Source: Silene conica
Taxonomy: Eukaryota; Streptophyta; Magnoliopsida; Caryophyllales; Caryophyllaceae
DNA: 64,000 nucleotides
Assembly: GCA_029255685.2 (NCBI GenBank)
Contig: CM055317.2
Location: forward strand, 19,352,501-19,416,500
Direction: 5' to 3'
Under the pieces are notes generated by a model. It did no database searches and was not told where the DNA came from. It saw only the letters and a list, made by a program, of their open reading frames with translations. Numbering within the stretch: position 1 is the stretch's first letter; each line of letters opens with the position of its first letter. The translations under genes were made by a program, and so were the position numbers. This document shows positions 11,503-22,964 of the stretch, piece after piece.

Positions 11503-14500
11503 ATGGAGAAAAAACAAGGGTTTTTCTCTGCGTTAAAAGACGAGGTAGTACGAGGTTTATCACCAGGAAAATCGCGACCGAGGAGTAGTAACGGTGGTTA
11601 TAATGGTGGTGGTGGTGGGTCCCCTATGACGGGTTTACTAAATCGACGACGGAAAAGCCGCCACGTGGCGATACCGGAGGTGTTGATAGCGAGATCCGGG
11701 AGTTTACGTCCGCCGGAGATGCTGTCTCCGTTGAGGGAAGGGCCGGAGCAAGGTGGGTCATCTGGTGCTGAGGTGGATGCTGGTGGGTGGGCCCAATGGA
11801 TGAAGCGTAACGGGTCGTTTTCTGGGTCGGGTTCTGGGTCCGGGTCTGCCTCTGGGTCAGGTTGTAAGAGGTCGGATCTGAGGTTGTTGCTTGGTGTGTT
11901 GGGTGCTCCACTTGCTCCTGTTCATGTTAGCGCTAGTGACCCGCTTCCTCATCTTAGTATCAAGGATACTCCTATTGTGAGTGGTCCCTTTTTTTGGGTT
12001 TGCGTATTAGTCTTGCTTAAAACCGTCTTAATTTATAAGCTTAGAGCCGATACCAGTTGTCCCTTTTTTGTGTGTTTCCGTGTTAGCCTTGCTTAAAACT
12101 GTCTTAAACTTCCAACATAAAAGTAAAGAAATCGCGTTTCAAGCTTAAGACGGTATCAACTAAGATTTTGTGAGTTGTCCCTTTTTTAGTGTTTCCGTGT
12201 TAGTCTTGCTTAAAACCTGTCCTAAACTTGTAACATAGAAAGAAATCGGTTTTTAAGCCTAAGACGATATCAAATTACATTGTTGTTTTTTTGTTTTTTT
12301 TTAGCTAGGTTCCCTGATTAATTAAGAAATATGGATTTTAGTGGTATTTAGTGTATTTGTATGTTATTGGTTGAAGTTTATGGAAATGGGAAATATTTGG
12401 ATTTTTGTAACCCAAAAATTTGTGCTTTTCTTTGGTTTTTCTTGGTTGGTTAAGTAGTAGAAGACAAATAGGAAATGGGTTGCATTTGCCTTGAAAGTTG
12501 AAACTAGTGGTGATAGTATAGGAAGTGTCCAAGTAGGGGACTAGTGTTTTGTATTCTTTCCCTTGGTGTTTGGTGTTTTGCATTTTCCGCCAGCCAATCT
12601 GGTTTCGAACCTGTAAATTTCGCGAGTTGCAAGGTTGTTGTGGTGGATGGGTATGGGGTAAGTCATGTGAGTTATGCTTGATATGAGTGAGAGTAAAGCT
12701 TGGTTCATTATTGTCCTGTTGTGTTTAGGTTGATTTCTATGTACTACCTATAGTTTACTTGATTAAAATTTGATGGATGTGGTTGGGATAGTTATGAATT
12801 AGGTGAGGGATGTTTCTCAGGGGTTTTAGTGCATTTGATTTTTGGGTTCTTATTATGGTAATTTGATATTTAGGTATCTTGTAATAGCAGTATCCTACTA
12901 TCACATGTATGTTTGGTGGCTGCGAAATTTCCTTTCTATTTTGTATGATGCATGTGTAGTGTATGTAGATTGAGGTTTCTCCCCACCCTATCTGAATGTC
13001 ATTGTCCGGTTTCTTGTTATGCAACTTTCAGGGTAGCCTGTTATTTGTCTTTTTGAATTAATAAGAATAGAGATAGCTTGCAAGAGGTCAATTTAATTTG
13101 ATGTAGTTGCATGTGATTCCATTGTCATTGAATAGAGTTAATAAAATATCCATATTGTCGGATTTTGCGTCCAATCGATATTAAGATACTCTTAGCATAT
13201 GGCTGATCTTGATTTTTGATCACCAAACTATTGCAGGAAACTTCCTCCGCGCAATATATATTGCAGCAGTACACAGCTGCGTCTGGAGGATTGAAGCTTC
13301 AAAACTCTATTCATAATGCTTATGCCATGGGCAAATTGAAGATGTTAGCTTCTGATATTGAGACACCTAACAAGGTTATTAAGAATCGCAGCTCTTCGAA
13401 ATCTGCAGAATCTGGTGGTTTTGTTCTATGGCAGATGAATCCAGACATGTGGTATGTTGAGCTTGCACTTGGTGGCAGCAAGGTTCATGCAGGATGCAAT
13501 GGGAAGCTTGTCTGGAGGCATACTCCATGGCTTGGTGCACATGCTGCTAAAGGGCCTGTTAGACCACTTCGTCGTGCACTTCAGGTGAGTGACCAGTCGA
13601 CCTGTGTTGATGTCTTCTTTTTAGATGAGTGTCGTTAAGGTTTACATTTCAGTGAGCCCTATTCATTGGTCATGGATTATGATGGAATAAGGACAAATGA
13701 CTCACTAAATTGGTTGGTTCCTGCATCTTTGAATCGAGTAGTAGTCGTTTGGCAATATTCTCAACACAATTCCTCTTATGAATCATATGGAACTAACTCT
13801 TTTTTGTTTTAAACACCTGAGTTTCCGATCCCTCTTTACTCAGCCGTTTGTTGGAGTCCCTTGAGGTACTTTAACATGTTAGTTGTGGGAGCCCCTGTGG
13901 GCTGTCGCAATGAGGTAAAGTTGTTAAAGCGTGTCCTTTATTATCTATCGCTGTACTTCCATAAATAGTTGTTTGTACTTGATTGAGTTACTGAATTTTG
14001 GTTAATAAACTAAGGGACGAAATAATTTGGAACTCTATTAAGTGATGAAATGATGCACAGTGGGGCAAACTTTAGTTTTGTCTTAATTACTCATTGTCAA
14101 GGGCAGCTAAGTTTCTGGTGTGCTTGGACCAGTTTTTCTTTTGTTTTTTTGCACAATGAAGGCTATCTATCCGAATCTTATGGGTTATTCTTATCTGTAG
14201 GGACTTGATCCAAGAACCACAGCTGCCATGTTTGCCAATGCAAGATGCATTGGGGAAAAGAAGATCAATGGAGAAGATTGCTTTATCCTGAAACTATGTG
14301 CCGATCCGAAGACATTAAAGGCCAGGAGTGAAGGTCCTGCTGAGATTATACGCCATGTTTTGTTCGGCTATTTCAGTCAGAAGACAGGGCTTCTTGTACA
14401 CATTGAAGATTCTCACTTGACCCGCATTCAATCCAATGGTGGAGACGCTGTGTATTGGGAGACGACTATCAATTCATGTCTTGATGACTATCGCCCTGTC

Positions 14501-14952
14501 GAAGGGATCATGATTGCTCACTCAGGACGTTCAGTGGTGACTCTTTTCAGGTTTGGTGTTTTGTGCGTGCATACAAACAAGTCATTAAACGTATTATAAA
14601 ATGAACACTAGTACAATGCGTCAATTGTATGCATACAACTCTCTCATATAAAAGTTTGAATTCTAGGTTCGGAGAAACGGCAATGAGCCACACAAAGACT
14701 AGAATGGAAGAAGCATGGACAATCGAAGAAGTAGCGTTCAACGTCCCGGGTTTATCAATGGACTGTTTTATCCCTCCGGCTGAGATTAGGTACAGCCCTG
14801 TTCCGGATTCCTGTGAACTCCCCCACGGCGAGAGGCTGAAGACGATGTCAGCAACAGCAGCAGCATACCGAGCCAAAGTCGCGTCAATGGACCGAAATTA
14901 TGACAACCACGTCAATAACATGAGCTGGCAGATGGATGACATGCACGTTTGA
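11503..14952 (+). CDS. DUF620 family protein, four exons, 485 aa
   Basis: Exons are 11503-11976, 13237-13584, 14201-14550 and 14667-14952. Every intron starts GT and ends AG, the phases agree (0, 0, 2), and the joined frame is open to TGA at 14950. The product is 485 residues, close to what I recall for the plant DUF620 family. Its start, MEKKQGFFSALKDEVVRGLSP, fits that family. Glycine/serine-rich low-complexity stretches occupy about residues 28-50 and 105-125. The conserved core begins around residue 120 and contains GGFVLWQMNPDMWYVEL, GLDPRTTAAMFANARC and FNVPGLSMDCFIPP. I see no signal peptide or membrane segment. The molecular function of the family is unknown to me and I assign none. 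The gene looks intact, and the start is the first in-frame ATG of the family-like N-terminus. Confidence 0.93.
11980..12275. repeat. Three-copy imperfect tandem repeat in DUF620 intron 1
   Basis: A block starting gtccctttttt...gtgttagtcttgcttaaaac recurs at about 11983, 12058 and 12177. The last two copies also share the following cttaaact...aacata and taagacg-tatcaa segments. It sits just after the exon 1 donor site. Confidence 0.7.
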
Positions 14953-17900
14953 CGATACAGGTAGACAGAATAGCTAGCTCGTAGAACATAGCCTTTTATG
15001 TTTGTGTTTAGGAGCTGTTAAGTTAGCAGAAATTCCCCCATTGGATTGTTTTCTCCCATTGAATCTGTAAATAGAGCAATGTGATTCACAAGATGGTCAT
15101 CAGTCTTAACAAGAAGAGGGCAGGTAAAGTTTGTTTGGAGAGCTAAAACACGTATTTCCACTGCTGAAGTTGTTTATACTGGAGGTTCGTTCTTGTGGAG
15201 CGTAATATCTAATGGATTCTGCCATTTACTTTTGTATCGATGGTGTCAAAATAGAGTATCCATCTTGAATTGAATGGGTGTAAAATCACTTTCAACTGAA
15301 AGATGATTTCTAATTTCATTGTACAAGGCTGGCCTTTTTTGAATCTGTTTTTATGTAGGTGTTATGAAGTCGAATGAATGTGTTCCTTCCTTCTAATGCG
15401 AACTTGGTGATGGATGATCTCGGTAATGGAATATGACAGTAGTTGAGTGTTTGCAACTGTAATTATGTAATCTCAATGCTCGCTCTATCAATCATCTCTC
15501 ACTTTCTTCTCTATAATGTTTATGTTTGGTTTGACATTGGTGACAATAATTGTGAATGAATGTGGACCGTCACTTGCTTTCTATTGAGGTTGATTGATGC
15601 ATTTATGAGCATCCATTTTTGATATGCTGCTACTCTCTATCAATTCGTGTATACCCCCGTGGTCCTTGGAAACCACCGCCTTTATTGTTGCATCAAATCG
15701 TTTTATTTTTATTTGTTTGGTGATCATCAGTATTTTGTCGGTCGATTCTAACACAATTGTATTACATGGTCACCATGGTGTTTCTGATCAGAATCACATG
15801 TTAATTATGTAATTCAATGTAATACGCTGACACTGCTTATTTATAACACCATTATTTTATTTGTATCCTATTTAGAGCAAACAAAAGTTGACTCTATGCG
15901 GACCGTCTGCACTATGTAAACCAAACTGAAAGAAACAGAAAAGTTGGTGAACCACAAGGTCCACAACACCCTCATATGAAATCAACCCATTTTAATTGAT
16001 AATCATCTACAGTAATTGATTCTCAGTCCCTTGTATAGGTGCATCAAGTAGAATTGATATTAACGAAAGTTGATTTCAAAACATGTCAAGTAAAGTAATC
16101 GGATTTTTAAATTATGAGATTATTAATAGGCTTGAAAACATAAGATAAATTATACGGTGATAACTTGTGATCCAATATGATCGAACTTGTTAATGACTCA
16201 CAAAATGGAGCCCAGTATGAGTACGCCGAGTACTTGTCCAGTGGACTACGTCCACCCAAATCAGTCGACCGCCACCTTTAGTAATACAACTAGCTTAAGT
16301 CCTACGGATTTTTTTGGGTCTAGTTGCAAAAAAGTTAGGTATTATGTGTGTAGTTGTGTAAACGCAAGGCACCAAAATCTGTTGTTGGGAACAGATGTGC
16401 AAAATGTTTTGGTGCGTAGCATTTAATTTATGATCAAGTGTTTCGCATTAAGCTACGTATATATGGAGTAAAAGCAATTTAGCTGCGCTAGCTTTTTCCT
16501 ACTCAATCCAGTTTGGGGTCACCCACCCTGCTGACCAACATCTCCATATTCTTATTAGTTTTTAGCAATATTTTTATAGGACAGTTTTACAAAATTATTA
16601 TTATAAATTATGTATTTCGTATTACGTCGGCTAAAATAACTTTCACAAATTTTTCATATTCGGGTGAGAAGGACATCAAAGTATTATGTATTTATGTACG
16701 TAGATGGTTTTACAAGAAATTGACTCAATAGTTGGGCCAATAATGTAACAGAATGTTCCCAAGTATTTCATTAGTTCGCACACAACGAAGTCGGAATTTA
16801 CTCAATACTTCCTCCTCTCTCAGCTCTGACTACACAAACTTATGAAATGGTAGTTAAATAAGTCAGTCATGGACGGTCATTGAAAGCAAATTGAGTATCA
16901 CAATCTGCATTAATTCATCAACATCGTATTAATTGAATGATATTGATTTCTGTAGGAATATGAATTATGTTTCAGTTAGGTCCTAGTCGTACTTTAATTA
17001 TTTGGGAGCGACTTTGTTAACAGGAAAATATAATTAGAAAGGTAGTAAAAATATGTTTTCTTCAAGCTTTACAAGAGATGTTAAGTCCGAGTCATAGAAA
17101 TGTGACAATCTTTAAACTTACGATGAACTGGACAACTTTACCGTCTTTGAGCTCCTACCGTGCTCAAATCCGAATTAAATGGGACGACATGCACAAATTG
17201 GGAGTCGACAAATGCAGAGTCTGGCGGCAGTATACCATCAAAATCCAGAACTCAAAAAATGCAATTAGGGCAGCAATAAATATGCAATCAAAATCCACAC
17301 TTGACACTTCAATGATCAATTATGTTTCCAAATTTTTCCTATTTTGCAATTCAAACCTTATAATAAAATTTGTAAATCAATGATCAAGCTGTTTGTATTG
17401 AAATTAATCTGCTGATTATCAAACAAGACCTTAATATCACAAACCAAGAGTCTGGACAGGTGTGAAAATGGCAGTATTATTGAATGAAAATAGAGAAGTG
17501 AAGAAAAATGCAATAAAGGAGAGATGGGCAGCAATAAGTAAGGAAGTGGCAGATAGTAAAGGGAAGGGGAAGTGTAACAATCAAGTAATGAATTCGGGAA
17601 TTCTAGGAGTACGTTTCATTATGCTTAGAATCAGATCTCCCCATGTGTGCTTTTAATTCTCCTTCTTTTTGGTTTTTCACTTTTATTCATTACTAGTATT
17701 ACTATTACTATCAGATGGTGTGTGTCCAATGTCCATCAGAATTCATATTTCAACAAGTGTGCAAAAGCTAAACCTATAAAGTCTTCACGCGGTATCCGTT
17801 ACAACTTACATACTCTATCTAAATCTTGGTCTCCCTTGAATGGGATGGGTCTTATACTATGGTCTTTGGAGCACGTGATGTCGCTATAGTAGGCGAGAAA

Positions 17901-18320
17901 CTTTTTCTGATAAATATCACTCATATTAGCATATAAAACTTAAATTAGAGTGCCTAAGAAATCGTAAGTGACGTACCTTTATCTACTCATAGGTTTTATT
18001 TACCCCGTTATAAGTAAGAATTTGTGATGGTAAACCTATTTCACTGCATGAATATTAAGAGGCAGTAGAACTGTAAGTAATTAGTCTTGCTTTTAATTGT
18101 TGTAAGTCAGCAAAATCGTAAACAATTTGTCCTGCTTATAATAGTTAAAAATAAGCAGGGCTACTCCTAAGCTTTTTTTTTTTTTTTTTTTTTTTAACAG
18201 AAGATTATCTATTGCAAAAACAATAGTATGAAACTCCTAAGCATTTTGAAGCTCTAGGTAAAATAGGAAAGAGGGGCCCTTTAAATTTTTTCAGTAATTA
18301 CTACTTAATTATTATACATA
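14953..18320. other. Intergenic region downstream of DUF620
   Basis: The first few hundred bases are presumably the 3' UTR. The rest is AT-rich, with only short isolated open frames that I do not recognise. A 62-residue frame at 17462-17656 has a lysine-rich, protein-like composition but no match I can name. A 23-T homopolymer lies at 18173-18195. Confidence 0.6.
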
Positions 18321-18324
18321 ATAA

Positions 18325-19295
18325 ACTATTTAGCATATTAATACCTAATAAGTCTAAAATTTTACATCTTAGTACCTAATATGTTCAATTATTCAAATAA
18401 CAACCTAATAAGTGTAAAAATTAACACGATTACTACCAAAATGACGGAAATTGCTAAAAAATGACGGAAATCAGTTTATTTCGTACCGTTTAAATTTAAA
18501 ACCTAATTTAATACCAAAATTACCCTCCCCCCTCCTTCCTCCATTAAAACACCTTTCTCCTTCAACAAAACTCATTTCCCCCTAATTCTCCATCAATGTC
18601 GCTCCAAACCCAGATTTCCCTACTAATCTCTAAATCTCGTTCCAAACCCTAATTCTCCATCAATCTCGTTCCATTAATTCCTTTCTCCTTCATTCCTCCA
18701 TCCCTAAATCTTCAAATTTACCACCATGGTAATATCTCATACAAACTACCATCCTACAATAAAACAACAAAATTCCCAAAATTTTGAAAATTTGGATGCT
18801 TAAGTATCAAAATTCCACCATTAACACAAAAAAACGTAATACCGATGCTTAATTATCAAATTTTACACAAAATAATCAAATTAGGGGAGGAGTTTTATAC
18901 TGGAAATAAAATGAAAAAAATGCTTAATTGATCAATTTGAGAAGACAACAAAAGACTACCTCCCTCTAGTGCTGCAAATTAGGCATGTTCATGGAGGTTT
19001 TCGATAAAAATGGCGGCATGAATATTGAGTTACAGTGAGTTCAATCGGGGGAGGGAGAGGGATGGGTAATAATGTAATATGTTAACAGGAAATATGTTTT
19101 ATTAAGGGAAGGGTAAGATCGTCATTTAACTTAACTCGAACATTTAAAACTAACTTAAGTTCGGTTACAGTAAAAAAGTAGCAAACTGATTAATGTTGTG
19201 TGATTTTAGGTAGTTAGTTGCAAAATTAATTATATTAGGTAGTAAGATGTAAAATTTTAGACTTATTAGGTAGTAATTTGTGATATTTCCTACAT
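18325..19295. mobile_element. Mutator-like or foldback element with long inverted ends
   Basis: The left arm (about 18335-18470) and the reverse complement of the right arm (about 19140-19290) share tacctaataagtctaaaatt followed by ttacatctta-tacctaata, then weaker similarity. No transposase frame is present. The centre carries a C-rich stretch of about 18530-18720 resembling a plant 5' UTR (repeated aaccctaattctccatcaat). This could be captured sequence, as in Pack-MULEs. The exact ends and the 9-11 bp TSD expected of a MULE were not resolved. Confidence 0.5.
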
Positions 19296-19300
19296 AATAT

Positions 19301-19420
19301 TGTTAGATATTTATATCGCCGTATCTTTTGTTATTAGGAAACTCTTTTACTATATATTCCAATCTTCTAATGAGAATATAACACTTCTAATTACTGTTCT
19401 CTTAACCAGGTATCATAGCC
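19301..19420 (+). mobile_element. Copia-type LTR remnant and primer-binding site
   Basis: TGTTAGATATTT at 19301 and an end near CTTAACCA at 19408 resemble a plant copia LTR. GGTATCATAGCC (19409-19420) follows, close to the initiator Met primer-binding site with one change. At about 108 bp the LTR is short, so it may be internally deleted. A pyrimidine-rich leader and ATGs at 19449 and 19468 follow. The probable continuation of this element is the gag fragment at 51813. Confidence 0.5.
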
Positions 19421-19541
19421 TAACCTAAAAATTACCCAAGCCCTAAAAATGCCGCCATCTCCTCCTCATGGCGAGTGACGACATACTCGTTACCCACATC
19501 ATCATTCATCAGTGACGCTATCCCTAACAATTCCGCAACCA

Positions 19542-19885
19542 CACTAGTACCAAAAACCCCTATCGTGTCACTGCTATCGTGACGGTTCGAATAGAAAACG
19601 ACGTAAAAGGGAAAAAAAATTGGCGGGAATGAAATTTTTAGGCTATAGGGATTCTATTGTAACGGTTTTAATAAAGAACCGTCACGATAAAATACATTAT
19701 TTGTGTCGGTTGTAAGTCAGAAACGCCACTATAAATTATTTATGACGGTTTTTCATATAACCGACATTTATAACGACACTAAAAGTAAGGATAAAAAACA
19801 ACATTCGTTTATTAAAAACCGTCACCGTATAAATTTTGTGACGGTTTTAACTATAATAGACGTGTATACACAGAAGTCTTTGTGT
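19542..19885. repeat. Left terminal and subterminal repeats of the CACTA element
   Basis: This holds the CACTA end and then several inverted motifs: ccgtcac and gtgacggtttt pairs at about 19575-19690 and 19815-19850, and gtgtcggttgt near 19700. The same motifs make up the right end at 50975-51809. Confidence 0.65.
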
Positions 19886-19989
19886 TGAGGTAAACTACCA
19901 CCACTGTTCACGCGCGCCTCCTCATCTCCCACCTTAATCCCTAATTCAATCCCTAGTGCAATTCCTAAACCCACGATATATCAAGTAAT

Positions 19990-20140
19990 TCCTTCAGTTC
20001 GCAATCAATTCCTTCGCAATTATCAGCACTTATCAGCCATTATCAATCAATCTCTTCGCAATTATCAGCAATTATCAGCCAATTCCTTCGCAATTATCAA
20101 CCAATTCCTTCGCAATTATCAACCAATTCCCTCGCAGGCT
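19990..20140. repeat. Degenerate minisatellite (caattccttcgcaattatca)
   Basis: Five or six imperfect copies of a unit of roughly 20-35 bp contain attccttcgcaattatcag or a shortened form. It lies in the left part of the CACTA element. Confidence 0.75.
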
Positions 20141-21018
20141 TCATTAAACTTGATCAATAAATTCCTACACCCATGATATCTCCTCAATCAAAGGTGTGCC
20201 ATACTACTATTGCTTTTCTATACTATCAATTTCAGTAATATATTGCCTATTTTGATATTCATCTCATACCATACTGCAGAACAATAAAATTATGTGAACT
20301 ATTTTATTGCTATTTGAGTAGTTAAACCGATTTCTGATTAGATATTCATCGCAATTTATTTTTTTCTGAAAATTATCAATCGATTTTGGGGAACCATTTT
20401 GCTACTTGTCATTTGATAGTTTGTAACAGAGTTTTCTTAGTTGGTAACAGAGTTTTCTTGTCATTTTGCTACTTGTCATTTGATGGAACCAGAATGCATT
20501 GAAATTACTAAATAGCAATTCGTATGTCGTAAATTAATTGTTACAGTTTCTTGCAGTTTGACAGTGTGTGAGATTTATGAAATCCATTTGTAGGTTATAT
20601 GATCTTATATGCTATATTGAGATTTAGGTTTGTGAGATTTAAGAAATTCTAAGAATAAAATATGTCTTAGAAAGCCTTTACAGTGAACTGCATATGAAAT
20701 TGCAGTCGACAATTTGTAGGTTATAAGAACTTGCAGGCGAATCACTAATTCAATTGTGAAACAGAGAATCTGATCAAATTTATGTCAGACGGAATTTTGT
20801 CCTACGAATTCCAAAAGATGGACTAAGAGTCGATTTCTATATTAAGAAGCCATAATGGCAAATATAACTATTGCATGAAACTGTCAGAGCTTTCGTCTCT
20901 TGACGCATTCATAAGACTTTGATTTCTAACTCTTGCAATGAGACTATACCAGCTATCGCTAGAGTATACCCTTCTCAACACTAAAAAGATACTAACTCGT
21001 GAAGCTTGCCTTCTACAG

Positions 21019-21429
21019 CTTATCAACTTCAACTCTTTTGAAGGGGTCTTGTACTGCAGGCCACACTTTGACCAGCTCTTCAAGCAAGAGAAAAGCTTTG
21101 ACGCTAGTATATATTTTAACGATCCTAAAATACAGTCTGAGAAGTGATACTATAACACCATCTTGGCTTAAATTTCTGTACAAAACTTGATTTCAGGTAC
21201 ACCTAAAACGAAGTCGGAAATGACAATTGATAGTCAGGTATGCACAAATAAAGTTATAATGCATGTGTGTGTATATGTGAAGGAATTCTCTGGACTTAGT
21301 TTAATGCAATTTCTCATTTAAATCATGAATTGTTTTGCACAGAAACCGCCTAGTAAAGCCTCGTCCATGTCTGGTGGAACTAGAGATAAATGTGTAGGAT
21401 GTTCCAAGACTATTTACCCAACTGAGAAG
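21019..21429 (+). pseudogene. Partial LIM-domain protein gene (plant WLIM/PLIM type)
   Basis: Three consecutive exon-like pieces match plant two-LIM-domain actin-binding proteins. 21019-about 21103 encodes the end of LIM domain 1 (LINFNSFEGVLYCRPHFDQL) after a good acceptor (ttctacag). 21197-21237 encodes the linker start (GTPKTKSE). 21343-21429 encodes the linker and start of LIM domain 2 (SGGTRDKCVGCSKTIYPTEK), with proper acceptor and donor sites. The exon with the first zinc ligands and the exon for the rest of LIM 2 are absent. The donor after the first piece appears lost (gacg then ctagta). Retained introns show it was copied from DNA, not mRNA. I infer a gene fragment carried by the CACTA element. 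Confidence 0.75.
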
Positions 21430-21659
21430 GTAATGTGTTTCACAATCTAATGCTCTCGTAGCCGAAACAGTTTTATCATTATATAACCCTCAAAGAATCA
21501 TACCATCAGTCCTCCATCTTAATTATTCTTAAAGAAGCTTGCTTTGTTGGTCAGACGATGTCAACGTCCGACATTAGTTTCTTACCCGAAAGTGCTTGTT
21601 TCGACCTTTTTCTTTTCAAATAATGATGATGAAATTAGTTGTTAAGCTAAAATAATTCA

Positions 21660-21780
21660 CACTAGCCCACAAACCAGGGAGTTACGCTCAAGTTCCAGTG
21701 TAGTAAGAGGTTAGTTGTTGTTGCTGATGAGCGTGCTAGATGCAAGCTTGGTGGTCTCAGGGTCCTTAACGAGGTTTGTT
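21660..21780 (+). other. Possible unidentified exon fragment
   Basis: A frame open across about 21679-21774, preceded by an acceptor-like site and followed by a gtttgt donor-like site, encodes a cysteine- and arginine-containing stretch ([20 protein letters not shown]). I do not recognise the family. It lies between the LIM and FKBP-like pieces, so it may be another captured fragment. Confidence 0.3.
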
Positions 21781-22415
21781 CTTGATTAACTTATTTTGCT
21801 ATTTGTTTTACCATTTCTGCTTAGGTAGTTTCATAAGTGGAGGACAAATGATCAATGTATTATGTGGCTTTCTGCTGTTGTGCTACTGTAGATGAGGCGT
21901 ATCTATAATTGGCTTTCCATACACAGGTGGTTGGTTATTCTGGTCGGTAATTATAGCAGCCAGCTTGCATCAATATTGTTGTTTTTGGTTTGTATGCTGG
22001 TTTTGGTTTGGTCCTGCTGGTGCTGGTTTTGGTTTGTTTGTTGAGGATCTACATGTTGTTGACCTTACACAGCAAAAACCACGATGTATGGCATAGGTTT
22101 GCTACCTTGGGTGTTTACTATTAATTTTGTTTTTTGGTTGTGGGCTAGGTTAGGTGGTTGATATGGGGGTTTATGCTCGTTTGGCCTGGAATTGTTGGTA
22201 TCTTATATCTGAAATTGTACGAATTAAATCAGTTATAAATTTATACTATGAATATCATTGGTTTTTTTCTCGGCTTGTGAAGTGAACTCAACTTGTAGTA
22301 GGCATTCGCGGAGTCAGGAAAATGCATCAAAACTAATCAAGTACGGACAAACTTCTAATTAGCACATCGTTTGATATTCATGTGATGTGTATGCTTATAT
22401 TTCCATGATTTTCAG

Positions 22416-22529
22416 GTAATTAGGGGATTGGATCAAGGGATTTTCAGGGGTGACATGGTACCTCCAATGCAAGCTGCTATGCATTCAAAGCCATCTTTCT
22501 ACTTGCGAATATTCTACCGCCATCTATAG
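22416..22529 (+). pseudogene. Possible FKBP-type prolyl isomerase exon fragment
   Basis: After an acceptor-like ttttcag the frame reads VIRGLDQGIFRGDMVPPMQA before diverging and stopping at 22529. VI-GLDQGI followed by VPPM resembles the FKBP core of some plant chloroplast FKBPs. Only about 20 residues are informative and the remainder does not fit, so this is a weak call for another captured exon. Confidence 0.35.
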
Positions 22530-22959
22530 AAGATGACACTTGAGATTCAGAGCTGTGACCAGATCTTTAAAGACTGACATTCTAACCAGTACCCAATCAT
22601 CAACCAACTCAGTGCATAAAAATGGCCATCAAAGAGCAAATTCACACTACTTTCGGCTGCATTTTCACAAACCAACTATTGACGAGCAGACATTACATAT
22701 TTTACATGAATGCTACAAATCGTAGGAGGCCTGCTGCTGCCATTGAGGATACGCCTGTTGCGTTCCTGCCATAGGTAGAACACTACTGTAGTTATAGCAC
22801 ATCAGCATTATGCTTGCTTTGGCGCTGAGCCTGCACATATTCCCTTGTTTCCAGATGAAGTGCCAAAGCAGGTAAGTATCATATAAGCATTTCTTCTTCA
22901 TTTTTGTTCAATTTTTAATCTCATAGTGTCAAGTTATCTTTCACGTGTGACCTGTGACC
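22530..22959. other. Unassigned segment left of the LTR array
   Basis: No complete gene is present. A plus-strand frame near 22797-22871 reads AHQHYACFGAEPAHIPLFPD before a gtaagt donor-like site. The minus strand near 22720-22800 reads PMAGTQQAYPQWQQQ. Both look like exon pieces of unknown genes. Confidence 0.3.
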
Positions 22960-22964
22960 TGTAG

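Noticed and set aside
13216-13236. ATG at 13216 as a separate gene start.
   Set aside because: It lies in the intron before a clear acceptor (ttgcag ending at 13236). The frame from 13237 joins exon 1 of the DUF620 gene in phase.
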